This document shows, in pieces, positions 1-11,419 of a stretch of 64,000 nucleotides of DNA. Below the pieces are notes generated by a model. It did not search any database and was not told the origin of the DNA. It was given only the letters and a program-made list of their open reading frames with translations. Source of the DNA: Gordionus sp. m RMFG-2023 (Eukaryota; Nematomorpha; Gordioida; Chordodea; Parachordodidae); contig NC_088775.1 of the NCBI RefSeq assembly GCF_954871325.1, positions 64,705,561 through 64,769,560 on the forward strand. The letters are read 5' to 3'. Position 1 is the first letter of the stretch. Each line of letters begins with the position of its first letter. The translations under genes and the position numbers were made by a program.

Positions 1-1998
1 TGCATACTCTATACTTCTTCCCATGAAGAGTATTATGGAAATCGGACGTTTGTGCAAAGGTGATTTAAAAAATTTCTTTTAATGCTTTGTATATAGACCT
101 GCCTTCACCTTTAAATTCTTTGAAAGATTTCCTGACTATTTCCATTATAAAAATTCCTGTTAGGTCAGAATTCTTTTTTAGTTTTGCGGGATAAGGTTTT
201 ATATTCTTGAGGAGGGTAATCAAGAAGGAAGTCTTTTAGACCCTATTTATTAATGACATCGTTTCTAATATGAATTCCAAATTCAATCTTGACCTTAACC
301 TTCTGTATCTGGACGACGGAACCCTATCTGACCCTGAGGCTAATTTGTTGGGGGGCATTAATTTCTTAATTAATAAATGCTATAGGTCAGAAATTAGTTT
401 TTTTAAATGGATCTCCATCAGATATTTTTAATTGTTTTAAGATTATTGATCGAGAGTCAATCTCACGGATGCCCATCAATTAGTGCTATCCAAAAATAGC
501 AAACCTAAAGAAAGCAATTGGAAGCCAGATTACGTAATATTCCTTCCCATCAATCTTTATATTTAATAAGTAAATCGCTATGGCTTCCAAATTTTACATC
601 TGTTTAGGGCCTCATCTTCATTTTTAAACTTTTCCCTCCTTTCAGTCCTAGATCTGAAAATTAAAAACTTATTTGAGGTTATCTTAAACATTCATTTTTC
701 CGAGTTTAATTGGGCCATTGAACAACTTCCGACGAAGGAAGGTGATTTTTGGTTTCTTGCTCTTAATGTAGTTTCTTTGTCAGCCTTCCTTTCTTCTCGT
801 CTTCAAGCGAGGAAATTACAAGTAAGTTTGTGATGGCATAGAGAATCTATTAGAAACTGTCCCTTGACAATTACTGCAGATAGAAACCCTAAAATTCCTG
901 TTTCCTAATCTCATAGGATTTTCCATTCTAGGCTTATCATTCGGCTTGAAGCTGCCCCTAGTGCCAATCTTGGTCTTTTGCTATCGGATGAGAAACCAAG
1001 TGCAGCGTCTACATGACATGATTTTCACTGGATGCAAATCCCCCTCAAAAACCTATGCCTACCCCCCCCCCCTAAAAATTTACACCGTTGAGAATTATTA
1101 TTTACACTTTTTAATTATAATGGTACTCCTTATGAATTTTAAAAAGAATAACTTAAATCATAACCACTAACAACTATCGAAATATTGTGAATATAAAAGA
1201 GTTATTTTTTAGATCATGAATTCAATTAAAAACCCCTTCATTTACTAAGAATGCATGATTATAGCATTGTATGACATGAATATGGTTTGCTGAGAATATC
1301 TAACTCTTTTAAATTGCCTAATATATGGATTTGGTCGATGATCAGCAATATCATTGTTTTAGATCTATGACAAAAGTATTAATTTCTACAGCAATATATT
1401 TTGTCTTATTTCTTCTAAAAATTTAATAGATAACTCCCCAATAAATTTATCCAACTCCCCTTAAAGGCGCCTACCCCTTACCAGCCCTCAAAAAAAATTG
1501 GATGCAAACTGTTCCTCCACAACTCCCTCGCTCATTTAAAGGATGGTTGAGGGTTACCAGAGAGTATAGACTTGGCTGTGACCTATGTCTACCCCATAAA
1601 TGTAAAGGGTACGGGAAATCCTCCTATCCTAAGGCCGAAATGGTCTAACCTGTTTATATTCTAAAGGACAGTTCAGTCGCCATAGAGTTATTAACACTAT
1701 AATCTCGAACAAATTAGGGTTAGCCAATTACCTAATACCTCCTTGATCGTCCACTATCCCTATCTGATGGGAAAAGACCAGATAAACTCACAAACAATCC
1801 TTGGTTTGGGGGAAAACATCTTTCACTTGTGTTTGTGTCTCCCAATTTTTCTCTAACCCAAATATTGATCCAGCTGAAAGGTCAATTTCACTTTATCCCA
1901 ATAGTTAGTCTATTAGTGGGTCCTAAATGTTACAATCAACTCCACCGTAAAGTTGTCTCGGATCTCAATGAGGCCTTTTTTGTCCCCCCCCTCATATA
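1..1998 (+). mobile_element. C-terminal part of a non-LTR retrotransposon (R2-like LINE with restriction-like endonuclease)
   Basis: Translating the plus strand in pieces gives a reverse-transcriptase active-site block LLYLDDGTLSD (about 297-329), then the downstream thumb-like region (EQLPTKEGDFWFLALN near 718-765), then a CCHC-like finger (CDLC..HKCKG, from about 1577) and DGKRPD....NNPW (from about 1766). In LINEs of the R2/R4/HERO type a zinc finger followed by a KPD/RPD-type restriction-like endonuclease sits after the RT, so this is the C-terminal half of such an element. The frame is broken many times and the 5' part lies left of the window. The same family occurs at 60840-62514, where the more N-terminal part survives. 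The clade is my inference; only the order RT, CCHC finger, RPD motif is seen. Confidence 0.72.
1039..1498. mobile_element. About 460-bp insertion in the LINE, flanked by a 10-bp direct repeat
   Basis: TGGATGCAAA occurs at 1029-1038 and again at 1499-1508. LINE coding sequence stops at the first copy and resumes in frame at the second (MQTVPPQLPRSFKGWL, then the finger). The inserted stretch begins with C-rich sequence, is AT-rich in the middle and ends in an A-run next to the right repeat, as a retroposed (SINE-like) insert would. No internal pol III promoter was recognised, so the class is undecided; a small DNA transposon is also possible. Confidence 0.6.
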
Positions 1999-2900
1999 TA
2001 TTAAAAAAATATATATAGTTTTTATATTTGTCTTTTTTTTACATGATATTTTTACATGTTGTTTTAATATAGTTTTATTATCTGTAATATATATAAAAGC
2101 CGTGTCACAACAAATTTAGACATTAGCATTCCTTTAAAAAATATTCGTCCAATAAAAATCATCATAAGCCAATTGCAATTTCTAATATATTTTATTTTTA
2201 ATATTTTTAATTGGTAAATGTAAATCAATAGAATTGTTATCATGGAAGCAGATTTTAGTTTTGTTATTTAATACAACTCAATTGATAGCTGATATTTTTA
2301 AAATTTCGCCATTTATTACCATATTGGCTATCGTATAAGATATTCCATGTTATGCATGCAACTTTCAACTAAATACCTCTCTTATCTTTTCTGATGATTT
2401 GGCCTTTCTACATGCATTCCACAGTTTTGTATATTTTCTCATCACTTCATAATTGTTGAATGTATGTCATTCATATAACTTATTATAACATTTTTGATTA
2501 AATGTATAACTTTTTTATTTTACTTATATATAATTTGGCTATGATTGAAGTTAATCTCCTATTATTTGTTAACTTAGAATATCTTTTTATTTTTCTATTA
2601 TAATTTAATAACAATGTCTTAAAAATTTTTATATATTGTACTTATGTAATAAATCTTTTGTTATTTGGAGGGGTGGTATTTGTGTAAAATTTAAATTAGA
2701 ATATTTTCACTGATTTTTATATGGCATGGTACTTTTATATTCATCAGGAGCTAATTAGTAGAATGATGGGTAAAACAAATATTTTCCCTTCATTTGATGA
2801 TAAATTATTTTGAAAAATTTTCCCAATAATATAAAATGGCAAAAAAAAGTACATACAGATTTAATTCTTATAAATCCCTTACATCGGACCTATTTTTCTG
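1999..2900. other. AT-rich stretch without recognisable genes
   Basis: Nothing protein-like, RNA-like or clearly repetitive was seen. Short open frames here are low-complexity AT-rich and are taken as chance. Confidence 0.5.
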
Positions 2901-4030
2901 GATAAGGAAAAAATAAATTATTATGGGTTTTGCTGAACTTGGGAAATATTTTTCACAATTAATATGAGCTTGTTGGCTTGAGAAAAATTTTTCAAAATTA
3001 TTATGGTCCAGATGCTTGAAAATTTTTTAATTTTAAATATGGGCTAGACATTAGCCTGAAAATTTATTTTCGAAGACATAGCCAGGCATGATCATAAAAC
3101 CAAGGCCTATACAACTTACATATTCTTATTGTATTTTTAATGCATTATTACTTTTTATATATTTTATTTCAGTTCTCAACTACCAAAATTATTATGGTCT
3201 TTAGCGGGTTTGAGAAAATATTTACAAGTCAATTTTTTAAATATTAGATATTAGTCTCATAGGTGTAATATTTAACACAGAACATTTATATGGAGGTAAA
3301 CGCTAATTTAAATATATTTTTACTCAAAAAAATAGTATTCACTCTTAGTCTTAATGGGTTGGCCTTGATCTGAAATAGGGGTAAGCGGGGTTAAAAAGAA
3401 TAAAAAATAGATATATTTTTTAGAGATATGCCTATTTCCAGGCTTGTGAAAAAATTTTGAAAATTACTATGGGTTGGCCAGGTTTAAGAAAAATTATTTA
3501 TAAAATTATTATGGTTTGGGCTGGGCTTGGAAAATATTTTTATAAATTATATTAAGCTGGGCTTGGTGAAGATTTTTCAAAATTATTAGACGTTAGAGAA
3601 TTTTTTTATTATCAACTAGGGTCAGAAATTGGCCTAAAACAAATTTTTTTGCAGGCCTGGGCTCGGCCTGATCAAAAAACAAAGGCCCATAAAAATCTGA
3701 TTTTGATTGTATATTCATTATGATTTTTTAAATATTTTATTTCAGTTCTCAACTACCAAAATTATTATGATCTTTTATTGGGCTTGGAGGAATTTTTCCA
3801 AAATTATTATGGCTTTGTACCTTGCTTGGAATTTTTTCTGATATTAAATATTAGGCATAGGTGATCATTAATATTTATTATTTAACAAATAATATTGATA
3901 TGATCAAGTAAAAGCTTTAAATATATTTTGACTCAAACCATAGTATTCAACTTAGTTTTAATGGATTGAACCTGGCCTGAAGGGGATAGAGGGTAAAAAG
4001 AATAAAAATTGGATATTATTTTCAAATAAC
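2900..4030. repeat. Diverged tandem duplication of about 580 bp built on a short AATTATTATGG motif
   Basis: The block starting near 3045 (ends with GGGTAAGCGGGGTTAAAAAGAATAAA around 3380) is repeated near 3620-4020, with matching landmarks in the same order: the shared run TTTATTTCAGTTCTCAACTA (3164 and 3738), ATATATTTT.ACTCAAA, and GGGTTAAAAAGAATAAAAA-type ends. Within and before both copies a 40-50 bp degenerate unit (AAATTATTATGG followed by GGCTTGG and an A/T run) recurs near 2917, 2997, 3186, 3463, 3505, 3766 and 3803. No coding capacity was seen. The left flank of the gypsy fossil follows directly. Confidence 0.6.
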
Positions 4031-4079
4031 ACGAAACAACTATTAAACAATAACGATGAAATTAATCTAACGGAGAGAT

Positions 4080-6185
4080 CTATTTGGTTTGGTTCGTACT
4101 CTTTCGGATAACGATCTTGAATTATATCTTCTTACTCCCTCTCCTTTAGATTTTCATCGTTATTGCTTATTTCCTCTTTATTTAATATCTCTTCGGCTCT
4201 CTCTTCTACTTCGGTTCTCTCTTCAAATTCGTATTCTTCAGTTAATAAATTTTCGGTTCTTTTCCTTAATTAATCAGTATGACGTATAATCGTTCCTCTA
4301 TACTTACTTCATATCGTAGTGATCCGAGTATGCTTTTAATAATGGCTTTTTCCCCCGTTCGAATATTTGGTCTAACAAACCTCTAGGTTTAATTTTTAGT
4401 AGTATTTCGGCGGGACTTTGTTCAGTTTCTGCCTCTGGTGTATTACGGTTTGTAGAGAAAATTAGCTAGACTGGTTTCTAAATTCCCCTCGTTTATTTTA
4501 TTCATACTCTGTTTAAAGGTTCGAACTAAACGTTCGGCCATATCGTTAGTCTGAGGATGGTATGGACTTCCGTGTACTAATTGTATTCCGTTTTTTTCGT
4601 ATAAATAATTGAATTCTTTGCTACTGAATTGTGGCCTGTTATTAGAAACGATTATTTTAGGAAATCTGAATCTGGCAAAAATATTTCTTAATATTTTTAT
4701 CCTGCTTTCGGTTGTAGTACTAATTTAGCTAGCGACTGGTAGCATCTATCACTACTAACCAATAATGATTTTGAAATGGTTCAGCATAATCTATATGTAC
4801 TCGCCATGCTTTTGGTGGTTTTGGCCAATTTTGAAATGATGTCTTTTGAGGCATATCGTGTTGTTCCTGGCATTCTTTACATTTTTCGACCTATATTTCT
4901 ATATCTTGGTTTATATTAGACCACCACACGTATTGTCTTGCTCTCATCTTCACTTTTACCATTTCAATATGTCCTTGATGTATCATGTCTGACACGTTAT
5001 TTGGGTATTGTTGTGGTATTATCATTTTAGTTCCCCACAGTAAACAACCTCTCTCTGTTGTAATCCTCTCTCCTTTGGCTATACTCCTTTAAAAATGTAT
5101 ATCAAGATAGCATATCAGCATTGGCTAGTTGTCGACTACTTTTGAATTCTATTTCATATTGGTAACCTGCTAAAAATAAAGCCCATCTATGTATTCTGGC
5201 AGTAGATGTTGTTGGTATATCTTTTCTTGGACGAAATAAACTCATTAATGGCTTGTGGTCTGTTTGTAATGTAAACTTTCATATATAAATTTTGGCAAGA
5301 GCTTCTCTTTCTATTTGGCTATAATTTTTCTCCGCTGCATTTAGCGTTCTTGAGGCGAATGCAATTAATCTCTCATTACCCCCTTCTGTATGTGATATTA
5401 CTGCCCAAATTCCTATGGCTGGCGCATCTGTTGCTAATATAATGGGTAATTTTGGATCATAATATTGTAATATTGGAGTACTACTTATTTCTTGCTTTAT
5501 CTTTTTATACGCGTCTTTGCATCCATTAGTCCATCTCCAAACAACTGTTTTTTCTAATAATTTGTATAATGGTTTGGCTTTGAATGCAAAATTTGAAATA
5601 AATTTTGAAAAATATGATGCTGACCCTAGAAATGACTGTTAATTGTTTCAAATATGTTGGTTCTGTATCTTTTTTTACTGTCTCAATATTTTTTTCAGTA
5701 GTTGTAATCCCGTTTTTTGAAATATTGTATCCTAAGTACTCGACATTTTGTTTGAAAAATTTACATTTTTCTATCTTTAGCTTAATTCCATTTTCATCTA
5801 GACATTATAGTACATTTTTTAATGTTTCGTGCTTCTCTCTATTTTTCCCGGTTATTATAATATCATCCAAATAACAAGCTACTCCAAAACCTTTTAATAA
5901 ATTCTCGATGGCTCGTTGAAATATTGCTGGAGAAGACGTATCAAAGGTAGTCTTAAATAATCCCCTATGCGTATTGATTGCAAAATATTTTTGAGACTCT
6001 TCCCCCACTTTAATTTGAAAATAGGCATCTGAGAGATCTAATATTGAAAATTCCTCTTCTTTTCCCAAACTGGCTAAAATCTTGGATTCTTGGTATTGAG
6101 TATGAATGTATCAATATTAATATTTTGATTTATAGTTTAAAATCCCCACAAATTCGTAATGTTTTATCTTTTTCGTAGTGTATTG
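4080..6185 (-). mobile_element. Ty3/gypsy retrotransposon fossil (pol: integrase, RNase H, RT)
   Basis: Reading leftwards on the minus strand, a Ty3/gypsy RT block with LDLSDAYFQIKV and CYLDDIIITG lies at 5805-6068, followed by RNase H-like sequence (about 5100-5600), an integrase zinc-binding region (about 4860-5010) and the integrase core (about 4300-4850). The order RT, RNase H, integrase is that of gypsy pol. The copy is old and broken many times; no LTRs were recognised. Its 5' side is lost where the RTE LINE begins near 6190. Confidence 0.85.
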
Positions 6186-6226
6186 TTAGTACTTAGTAGT
6201 AATAGAAATTTATTTTTTTTTTCTCT

Positions 6227-7528
6227 TTAGCTTTCACCTTTTCTGGTGGTAAGCTCCTTCAACATCTCTCTCCATTTTATGTTATTATTACAATCTCTTT
6301 TATCTAATTTATAATTCTTTATATTGGCTCTAACTTTATGGCCCCATTGAAGTTTTGGCCTTCCTCTTTTACGTTTGCCCATCACTTCCAAACTCTTAAC
6401 TTTATTTCCTATGTAGTTCATAGGCCTTCTCATTGTGTGCCCATACCACCTAAGTCTGTTTACCATTAACTTAGTCTTAATGGGCACTACCTTTAAACTA
6501 CTTAGTATTCTTGTACTGCGCACTTTATCCTTTCTTGTTACCCCAGCAAACATCCTCAGCATTCTCATCTCCATGGTTTGTAGACTTCTCTCGTCTGATT
6601 CTTTGGTTGGCCATGTTTCCGAACTATATAGAATAGTTGGTTGTATTATGGAACTGTAAATTTTTCCCTTTAGTTTTTGTGGGATTCTTTTATCAAATAG
6701 CACTCCAGATAAAGATCTCCACTTTAGCCACCCTTGATTAATCTTACTCTTTATCTCTTTTTCTATTGTGCCGTTTGTTTGTATAGTGGAGCCCAAATAT
6801 TTGCAGCTTTCAATTGCCGATATCTGCCATTCATTTATATCAATACTCTCTGTTTCATCTCTTCCTATCACCATATACTCCGTCTTTTCTCTATTTATTT
6901 TTAATCCGTGCGTTTCTAGGATATTTATCCAACTCACTAGTCTTTCTTTCATTTCATCCTTAGATTCGGCAAGTATCACAATATCATCTGCAAATATCAT
7001 ATTCCACGGGACTGTTTGAGGTATAGACTGTGCTAATACATCTATTACTGTAATGAAGAGAAGTGGGCTGAGAGCCGACCCTTGATGAACTCCTTCGGCT
7101 ATTGTGAAGCCTGCTGAAGTACCTGTTGTGCTACGGACCATTGTTGTATGGCCCATATACATATCCTGTATTATTCTTATATATTTTTCGGGAACATTTT
7201 TGTGGCGTAGCGCACACCAGATAAGTTTTCTTGGGATTCTATCAAAGGCCTTTTCTAGATCAAGAAAGACCATGTGTAGCTTTCTGTTCTTTTCCCTGTA
7301 TTTTTCACTCGACATTAGTTTTATGCCCCTGTAATTTTGACAATTATGTGGATCCCCTTTATTTTTGAAGATAGGAACTAGATAGCTCTGCCTCCATTTT
7401 TGGGGAACCTCTTCATTTCCAAGTATCTTATTGTATAGATTTGTGAGGAGATGTATTCCATCATCTCCTAGTGCTTTAAGGCTTTCTATTGGAATATCGT
7501 CTGGACCCCTAGCTTTGTTGTTCTTCAT
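6227..7528 (-). pseudogene. RTE reverse transcriptase, main open frame (433 codons), with an internal deletion
   Basis: The frame covers RT motifs of the RTE clade: NKARGPDDIP (residues 4-13), NYRGIKL (65-71), FLDLEKAFDRIPR (RT motif A, catalytic Asp), EGVHQGSALSPLLF, FADDIVILAES (motif C with the Asp pair) and the C-terminal RLRWYGHTMRR and GRPKLQW blocks. After NYRGIKLMS (residue 73, about 7310) the text jumps directly to EKYREKNRKLH. Relatives have some 40 residues there, including the NQFGF block, so an in-frame deletion has removed part of the RT fingers. A stop codon lies just upstream (7556-7558). The long open frame suggests a fairly recent copy, but it cannot make a full RT. Confidence 0.85.
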
Positions 7529-7555
7529 ATGCTTGAGGCATGTGATTATTTCTTG

Positions 7556-7957
7556 TTAAGTTATAGGTTGTACAAGGTTTTGACAAGGAGGGGGTTCGTT
7601 TAGATGCAGTATGTGCGGATTAAAGTTGAGAAGCTCCTGAAAATATTCTCTCCATCTACTCATTATTTCTTTTTCCTTTATTATCAATTTCCCATCTTTA
7701 TTTTTGATTACTTTCGGAGCTCCGTTTATATCCCTAAAGTTCTTTTCTCGCTGTTTGGCTAATCTGTATATTTTATTTTGCCCTTCTTTGGTATGTAGAT
7801 CTTCGTACATGTCATCGTATGCCATAGATTTGGCTCTAGCCACCGCTTTTGTAGCTAATCTCTTGGATTTTTTGTATCTTGTCTTGTCATCTGCGTTTTT
7901 GGATTTGTACCATATTTTATAAAGGGCTTTTTTCTCCTGTATAGTGGTTTGTACCCA
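7556..7957 (-). pseudogene. RTE LINE linker and N-terminal RT region upstream of an in-frame stop
   Basis: Minus-strand reading from 7957 gives VQTTIQEKKALYKIW, then KSKRLATKAVARAKSMAYDD and a basic/acidic linker ending VQPIT at a TAA (7556-7558). The same frame runs on after the stop into QEIITCLKHMKNNKARGPDD, so one nonsense change separates this part from the main RT frame. The part encoded further upstream lies beyond the MITE at 8395-8460. Confidence 0.8.
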
Positions 7958-8386
7958 GAGTTGTACATTTGCTCAAAATAAAAAGATCTTCAAAGATCTA
8001 GATCTTCGAAGATCGTAAAATTTGAAGATCTTTTATTTTTTAAAAATTTTGTGTAACGATCTTCAAAGATCTAGATTTTTGAAGATCGCTGCGATCAACG
8101 ATCTTCATGATATTTATTTTTTTACCCCTTTATTAAAAGCCCAGATGTTTATAATATTTCTTTTATGTTTTATACCTCTCCTCCTGCCTTGATGAAAATT
8201 GAAAAACATCTGGGCTTTTAATAAAGGGGTAAAAAAATAAATATCATGAAGATCTTTGAAGATCGTTACACAAAATTTTTAAAAAATAAAAGATCTTCAA
8301 ATTTTACGATCCTCAAAGATCTTGCTCAAATTTTTGAGCTGGATCTCGCTCAAAAATCTTCAAAGAAGATCTTTTGTACAACTCTG
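7956..8386. mobile_element. Foldback hAT-type MITE, 431 bp, TSD TTTGTACC
   Basis: The ends are CAGAGTTGTACA and its exact complement TGTACAACTCTG. TTTGTACC is duplicated at 7948-7955 and 8387-8394. Nearly the whole element is a palindrome: for example ACATCTGGGCTTTTAATAAA (about 8203-8222) pairs with its complement around 8133-8153, leaving a loop of about 50 bp (8155-8200). Both arms contain repeats of the self-complementary unit GATCTTC(A/G)AAGATC. The 8-bp duplication and CAG..CTG ends fit hAT. It has no coding capacity. Confidence 0.92.
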
Positions 8387-8455
8387 TTTGTACCTCTTCA
8401 TTCCACCACCATAGTTCTTTATATGATTTGTTGCCTCCTCTTGTCAAGCCTAGTA

Positions 8456-8540
8456 GAAATATAAGTCAATTAATAATTCTTGCAATTGTTATTAGTAATA
8501 AAAATATAAGTGAATAAATAATTCTTGCAATTTTCTTTTC
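8456..8540. repeat. Short tandem duplication (about 52 bp) next to the LINE 5' edge
   Basis: AAATATAAGTCAATTAATAATTCTTGCAATT is followed by a near copy with AAATATAAGTGAATAAATAATTCTTGCAATT at about 52 bp spacing. The rest of 8540-8738 shows nothing recognisable. Confidence 0.55.
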
Positions 8541-8738
8541 TTTATCTCATATCAAAATAATAATTTATTTGTTATTCAAATTCATATGACTCATAATGTA
8601 AGTAAATATTTTACAAAAAATTCAAAAATAACAATTCAACACATATCAAATATCATAAAAGTAAGGATATCATTCTCATTCCCCGTCATTTTTGGCAGGT
8701 TATCTACTAGTATTAATATAAATATAATGTTTATTGTT

Positions 8739-9050
8739 TAATATAATGTTTATAATATTAATATGTTTATAATATTAATATGTTTATAATATTAATATAA
8801 TGTTTATAATATTAATATAATGTTTATAATATTAATATAATGTTATAATATTAATATAATGTTTATAATATTAATATAATGTTTATAATATTAATATAAT
8901 GTTTATAATATTAATATAATGATTATAATATTAATATAATGTTTATAATATTAATATAATGTTTATAATATTAATATAATGTTTATAATATTAATATAAT
9001 GTTTATATTAATAATATAAATGTAATGTTTATAATATTAAATATAATGTT
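8739..9050. repeat. 20-bp AT-only tandem array
   Basis: The unit GTTTATAATATTAATATAAT repeats about fifteen times with very few changes (one unit shortened by a base, one with GATT in place of GTTT). It is made entirely of A/T plus one G per unit. The near identity of units suggests recent expansion. It ends about 130 bp before the tRNA gene. Confidence 0.9.
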
Positions 9051-9182
9051 TATTATTTATGAAATAAACATAAATTTTTATTTAAAAAATTACAATAATC
9101 ATCTAACTAAATCTTTCATGAATGTAACAAAAATTAGCTTGCTAAGCATACACTCTAAAAAAAATTAATACAAAAATATAAC

Positions 9183-9262
9183 GCAGTCGACAGGATTCGA
9201 ACCTGTGCGGGAAAACCCAACTGATTTCGAGTCAGTCGCCTTAACCACTCGGCCACGACTGC
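9183..9262 (-). tRNA. tRNA-Ser(CGA)
   Basis: The minus strand folds as a type II tRNA. The 7-bp acceptor stem is GCAGTCG/CGACTGC. The D arm region GTGGCCGAGTGGTTAAGGC carries a good A box. The anticodon arm is ACTGA-CTCGAAA-TCAGT with anticodon CGA. A long variable arm (TGGG-TTTT-CCCGC) is typical of serine, and the T arm ACAGG-TTCGAAT-CCTGT contains a canonical B box. There is no intron and CCA is not encoded. A T-run on the minus strand just downstream (complement of 9172-9176) can serve as the pol III terminator. It reads serine UCG codons. The structure is intact, so it is probably functional. Confidence 0.97.
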
Positions 9263-10041
9263 CTAACTAAAATTTACACTAAAATATTGTTATATCTTTT
9301 AAATTATAAATTGGTGAAAACTTTTAACAAATTATAAAATTAATAAAAAGTAATATTTATTTTTATCAGCCCCAATTCAAATAGCATTAATTACATGTTT
9401 TAGATATTCGTTGACAGTATAACAAAACCAGCTGTACATATTGATCTTCATATAATTCATCTCAATTATACAGTTATTGTCCACATCTATGCTTTGTTAC
9501 ATAATAAAAAAAATTATAATATGAACTTCTTTACCCTATAATTATTTATTTAAACAACGTGCCTAAATCTCTTCCCACAAGCTCATACCAATTGGAGCTC
9601 CTATTGAAACATAATCATCTTTCAGACATACAAAATCATTCCTCATACTTAAAGTATAGTGGTCATAAAAATATTTCCATTTTTAGAGAACAATTATATT
9701 ATATTAAAATAAAAATTGATTTAATTATAAATTTTAATATAACATTTATCTGTTCTATTGTAATTAAAGGTGGTAAAACTAAACCTTAAGAAATTTTCTA
9801 TTAGGTTTTTTGGCACAGCCCATAATTATTTTTACCAAACTTCTAAAATATATTTTGTACAATTTGACTGGCCTGGCCCAAAAAATATTTTGCATGACCC
9901 AGCCTCTGGGAGCCAATATCTAATTGTAATATTAAATAAGTCATCTCCATTTGACTTGAAATAGATTATCATATCTGACAACTTGGTACTTTCTTTTGCA
10001 CTTAGAAAGATTTAACCTTGATTTTAAAATTGATTTCAGAC
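9263..10041. other. AT-rich stretch without recognisable genes
   Basis: It is upstream of the tRNA on its own strand. Two short open frames (near 9559-9964, plus) have no recognisable motif and are not supported as genes. Confidence 0.4.
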
Positions 10042-10200
10042 TAGTGTTGTTAATTTGCTTGGTCGTAAAATTTACAACCCAATTTTGTGCTCATGCCTGC
10101 TCTAAGCACGAACCCTGAGCACAGACCCGGGGTTCAGACAAGGGGTCCAGACCTGGCACAAGAACCCATTTATTTTTAACTTTTTTTTGAACTTAGTAGG
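10042..10200 (+). mobile_element. Terminal fragment of a TAGTGTTG hAT-like element
   Basis: It starts TAGTGTTGTTAATTTGC and continues TTGGTCGTAAAATTTACAACCC and GAGCACAGACCCGGGG, matching both ends of the complete copy at 33361-34336. The opposite end was not found nearby, so this copy is truncated or its other end has decayed. Confidence 0.65.
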
Positions 10201-10319
10201 AAGGTATACATAAGATTTATTCATTAAAAGAACAAGCGTTCCCTCTAGGTCTCGATATGCTAATATGGCTAGGTGTGTTAATTATATACTGTAGTCTACT
10301 ATTAATCATAATTATTATT

Positions 10320-10595
10320 ATGAATATTTTTAACAACATGATGATATTGATAATATGTATGGGGCGTCAAATAAAAGGTGTTTTAATTAAATTTTGACTT
10401 TAATACTTATTATTATATTAATATTCTAAGTGGGCGGGTCAACTAGGTCTAATGAGGTCAGAAATATTTTTAACAATGGAAAATATTGATATGGGCGTCA
10501 AATAAAAGGGAATTTAATTATATCTTGATTGTATTCTAAATTATTATTCAAAGTGGGCGGGTCTAGGAGGGCACAGGAATATTTTTAACAATGCA
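10320..10595. repeat. Tandem duplication of about 140 bp with GGGCGTCAAATAAAAGG and GTGGGCGGGTC
   Basis: AATATTTTTAACAA..ATG, GGGCGTCAAATAAAAGG and AAGTGGGCGGGTC occur in this order twice (about 10330-10465 and 10466-10590), with a third AATATTTTTAACAATG closing the second unit. There is no coding signal. The following stretch, 10596-11420, shows only weakly repetitive AT-rich sequence. Confidence 0.6.
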
Positions 10596-11419
10596 CTATT
10601 TATCCGCAATTTAAAAATTTTGACCTGGAAACCCTGTTCACATTATTTAATAAATATATATTTTATTATATAATATTTTATATTCCAGGCACAGAAACTC
10701 AGTTATTTTTTTAAATCATCTCAGGTTTTTAAAAAAAAATATTTAAGCCAGGTGTACGGTAAACCATTCTACATAATTTTTTGAATTCAAAACCATTGGC
10801 GACATCCTATTTCATTTGAAAATCTATGTTTTAAAATAATTGGGATAAAATTGATATTTCGATTGATAATAATATCCATTTCTCACTTCAAAATTGACGG
10901 CCATTTCTATAAAAATTAATGTTTGAAAATAAATTGGGTTAGTTTAGTATGACTACAAATAATATAGATTGCTAATATATTAAGTTCTCTCTTTAAAAAT
11001 ATTGGCGTATTTAAACAATAATTAGTGTTTTGGAACTAAAATGAATGCGATTAATGCCAGGAAATTTCAAAAGCAATAAATCCTATTCCTCCTTCTATTG
11101 GACCTTATTTTAAAATATAATTCAAATAATAAAAAAAATAAATCCTTAATATCAAAGTTTCTACACATGGAATACAGTTCCGGCAAAATCAGATTAAAAA
11201 TTTAAAGCACCCAATTAATTATTTATAATGCAAAAAATAGAACAAAATACCCATCATACTATCACCTTACCTTAATTTTGATTACCTATATATGGATTTT
11301 CATTATAAATTGTTAAATACAAATTTTTTTTAGCATAATCATATGAAATTCTCAGAGTAGATTCTCTTCAGAATAAATTTGGTAAAATCACATTTATCAG
11401 GGAAATTAAAAACGCGCAA

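Larger units (their letters stand above)
6190..8460 (-). mobile_element. RTE-clade LINE, 5'-truncated, carrying a foldback MITE
   Basis: The minus strand encodes an RTE-type RT from the linker (GGNKSYKELWWWNEEVQ, 8395-8450, resumed after the MITE at 7957) through to a stop at 6227. A short A-rich 3' tail ends near 6190, where gypsy sequence resumes. The apurinic endonuclease domain expected upstream is absent, so the copy is 5'-truncated as is common for LINEs. The 431-bp hAT MITE at 7956-8386 interrupts it with an 8-bp duplication. Codons on both sides of the MITE are contiguous, so the LINE is older than the MITE. Confidence 0.88.

Noticed and set aside
6435-7334. Plus-strand frames opposite the RTE reverse transcriptase
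   Set aside because: They are shadows of the minus-strand RT frame, hydrophobic by composition only.
9559-9964. Two plus-strand frames (76 and 64 codons) after the tRNA
   Set aside because: AT-rich chance frames without motif. A host exon cannot be excluded but nothing supports one.
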